Below are positions 63,087 to 64,000 of a stretch of DNA of 64,000 nucleotides, piece by piece (position 1 is the stretch's first letter; each line of letters opens with the position of its first letter). A program made the translations under genes and the position numbers. Below the pieces are notes generated by a model. That model was not told where the DNA came from. It ran no database searches and saw nothing but the letters and a program-made list of their open reading frames with translations. This stretch comes from an uncultured Saprospiraceae bacterium. GTDB lineage: Bacteria; Bacteroidota; Bacteroidia; Chitinophagales; Saprospiraceae. The stretch lies in contig CALFUK010000039.1 of NCBI GenBank assembly GCA_937929945.1, positions 1-64,000 of the forward strand, in the 5' to 3' direction.

Positions 63087-64000
63087 ATTATTAGGCAACT
63101 TCTTTACTGCATTTTGATCCTACTCTTTCACTCTGGATATTCCTATGCTGCTGATCCCAATATCGATAGTCTCATTGTTACGATCATGCACGTGCTTAGC
63201 GTATCACAGAATGATACCCTAAGCACGTGCATGATCGATGCCTTTGTTGCAGAGAGATTGTTTGACGTAGATGTGTTAATGTCACTATCTTATGCACAAG
63301 ATGCGAGTGTCTGTGCTCAAAGGAATAAAGAGCAAGAAGCGAATTACTCAATTAGTACGCTACTGGCTAGAATCTACAACGACAAATTAGGAAATGCGGA
63401 ACAGGCAATATTCTACCTGAAGGAGTCCGCTGAATATGCAGACAGCCCCATGCAATGGCTATACATTAATAATCGATTGGGTATCATAGAAGGGGAGAGA
63501 GGTAATGTGACCTTAGTTCTAGATCACTTTAAAAAGACACTTGAAGATGCAGAATCATGTGAATCTGGATGTGCTGGATGATCGATATTTACTGTATATA
63601 AGTTTTATTGAGAATGGTACTTCTAGATTATTCGCACTCATCACTGACCTGCTTAATTATTCACAGGTCAATGCTCAAGCGCTCAATCTCTCTGAGTTTG
63701 ATCTGAATGATTTGGTGCAAGAAGTGTTAGCGGACTTACAGTATGATATTGATCAGTCAAAGGCGAAGATAGAATCATACATAAAAAGTGAACGAATCAT
63801 GGCTGACAGAATAAAATTAAAGCAGGTCTTCTCGAATCTGATCGGTAATGGGCTGAAATATCTGAAAAGTGATGAAAGAGCTCATGTGATTCTCAAATCT
63901 GAAATTCTGCCAAATCAAGATTTGAAGATCGAAATACAGGATCATGGTTTAGGCATGTCCTCAGAGTTTATGGAGAAGCTATTTATACCGTTTCATCGCT
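63087..64000 (+). pseudogene. broken TPR-sensor histidine kinase (partial at window end)
   Basis: The first frame (to TGA at 63579-63581) has a signal peptide-like start (IIRQLLYCILILLFHSGYSYA, no ATG; ATT or TTG) and TPR-like helices to about residue 165. A kinase frame, +1 to the first, is open from about 63523: NLDVLDDRYLLYISF, LITDLLNYSQV (second DHp helix), KQVFSNLIGNGLKYL (N box), IQDHGLGM (G1 box) and FIPFH to the edge. The H box with the phospho-accepting His, the membrane helix and the rest of the sensor are missing. A deletion plus frameshift is the simplest reading. Confidence 0.78.

Overview
The window looks like ordinary chromosome of a Bacteroidota bacterium, most like a Saprospiraceae/Chitinophagia-type lineage; the family is inferred, not shown. 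Signs of this are: -7 promoter boxes of the form TAnnTTTG, twice with TTG exactly 19 nt upstream; start codons preceded by A/T-rich leaders rather than Shine-Dalgarno sites; lipoproteins with short lipoboxes; and typical gene families (YfhO, DUF547, giant alpha-2-macroglobulin, SO2930-type cytochrome with beta-helix partner, collagenase-like M9 peptidase with a C-terminal beta stack). By eye the GC content is in the low-to-mid forties. I see no insertion sequence, phage, CRISPR array or rRNA, and only one tRNA (Arg, anticodon TCT).

Layout. 0.2-11.8 kb: envelope lipoproteins, a BON-LysM protein, aspartate kinase, three RNA or DNA maintenance genes (dusB, cca, ung), miaA and a PlsC-type acyltransferase. 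12.2-16.7 kb: an isoaspartyl peptidase lipoprotein and a YfhO membrane protein. 16.7-23.2 kb: a surface-polysaccharide region with a GT4 glycosyltransferase, three enzymes of the UDP-ManNAc(3NAc)A type (WbpB, WbpI, WbpE homologues) and a NeuB/NeuA nonulosonate pair. 23.6-30 kb: SelO, a DEAD-box helicase, an SGNH hydrolase, a YjbR protein, a FAD oxidoreductase and a BASS transporter. 30-36 kb: a 2008-residue alpha-2-macroglobulin that has lost its thioester motif. 37-49.5 kb: a DUF697/SHOCT protein, a TetR-controlled cytochrome/beta-helix pair, a haem-c sugar dehydrogenase, DnaG and an M9 peptidase. 50-53 kb: a P450 and an outer-membrane protein. 53.2-62.9 kb: a co-directional operon for acyl-CoA catabolism (haloalkane-dehalogenase-like hydrolase, MBL hydrolase, quinone oxidoreductase, two SDRs, acyl-CoA ligase, ACAD10/11-like dehydrogenase, MaoC, PaaG-like enoyl-CoA hydratase, histidine phosphatase). 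63.1-64 kb: a broken TPR histidine kinase that runs off the window.

The most unusual thing is a dispersed, partly tandem repeat of about 94 nt that sits directly in front of start codons. Near-intact units occur as 3, 3, 1 and 5 copies (11893-12178, 21464-21751, 27464-27557, 52778-53246). Decayed single copies precede ung, a hypothetical gene, the glycosyltransferase, the WbpI homologue, the MaoC gene and perhaps four more. Each unit begins with ATGAAACGTC, and the next ATG after the last unit is a gene start (or a minicistron coupled to one) at the distance where the next unit would start. The unit carries a four-codon open frame (Met-Lys-Arg-Leu-stop) and a 13-bp stem with compensatory changes between copies, so it is probably a structured, transcribed 5' leader. 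I do not recognise it as a described family.
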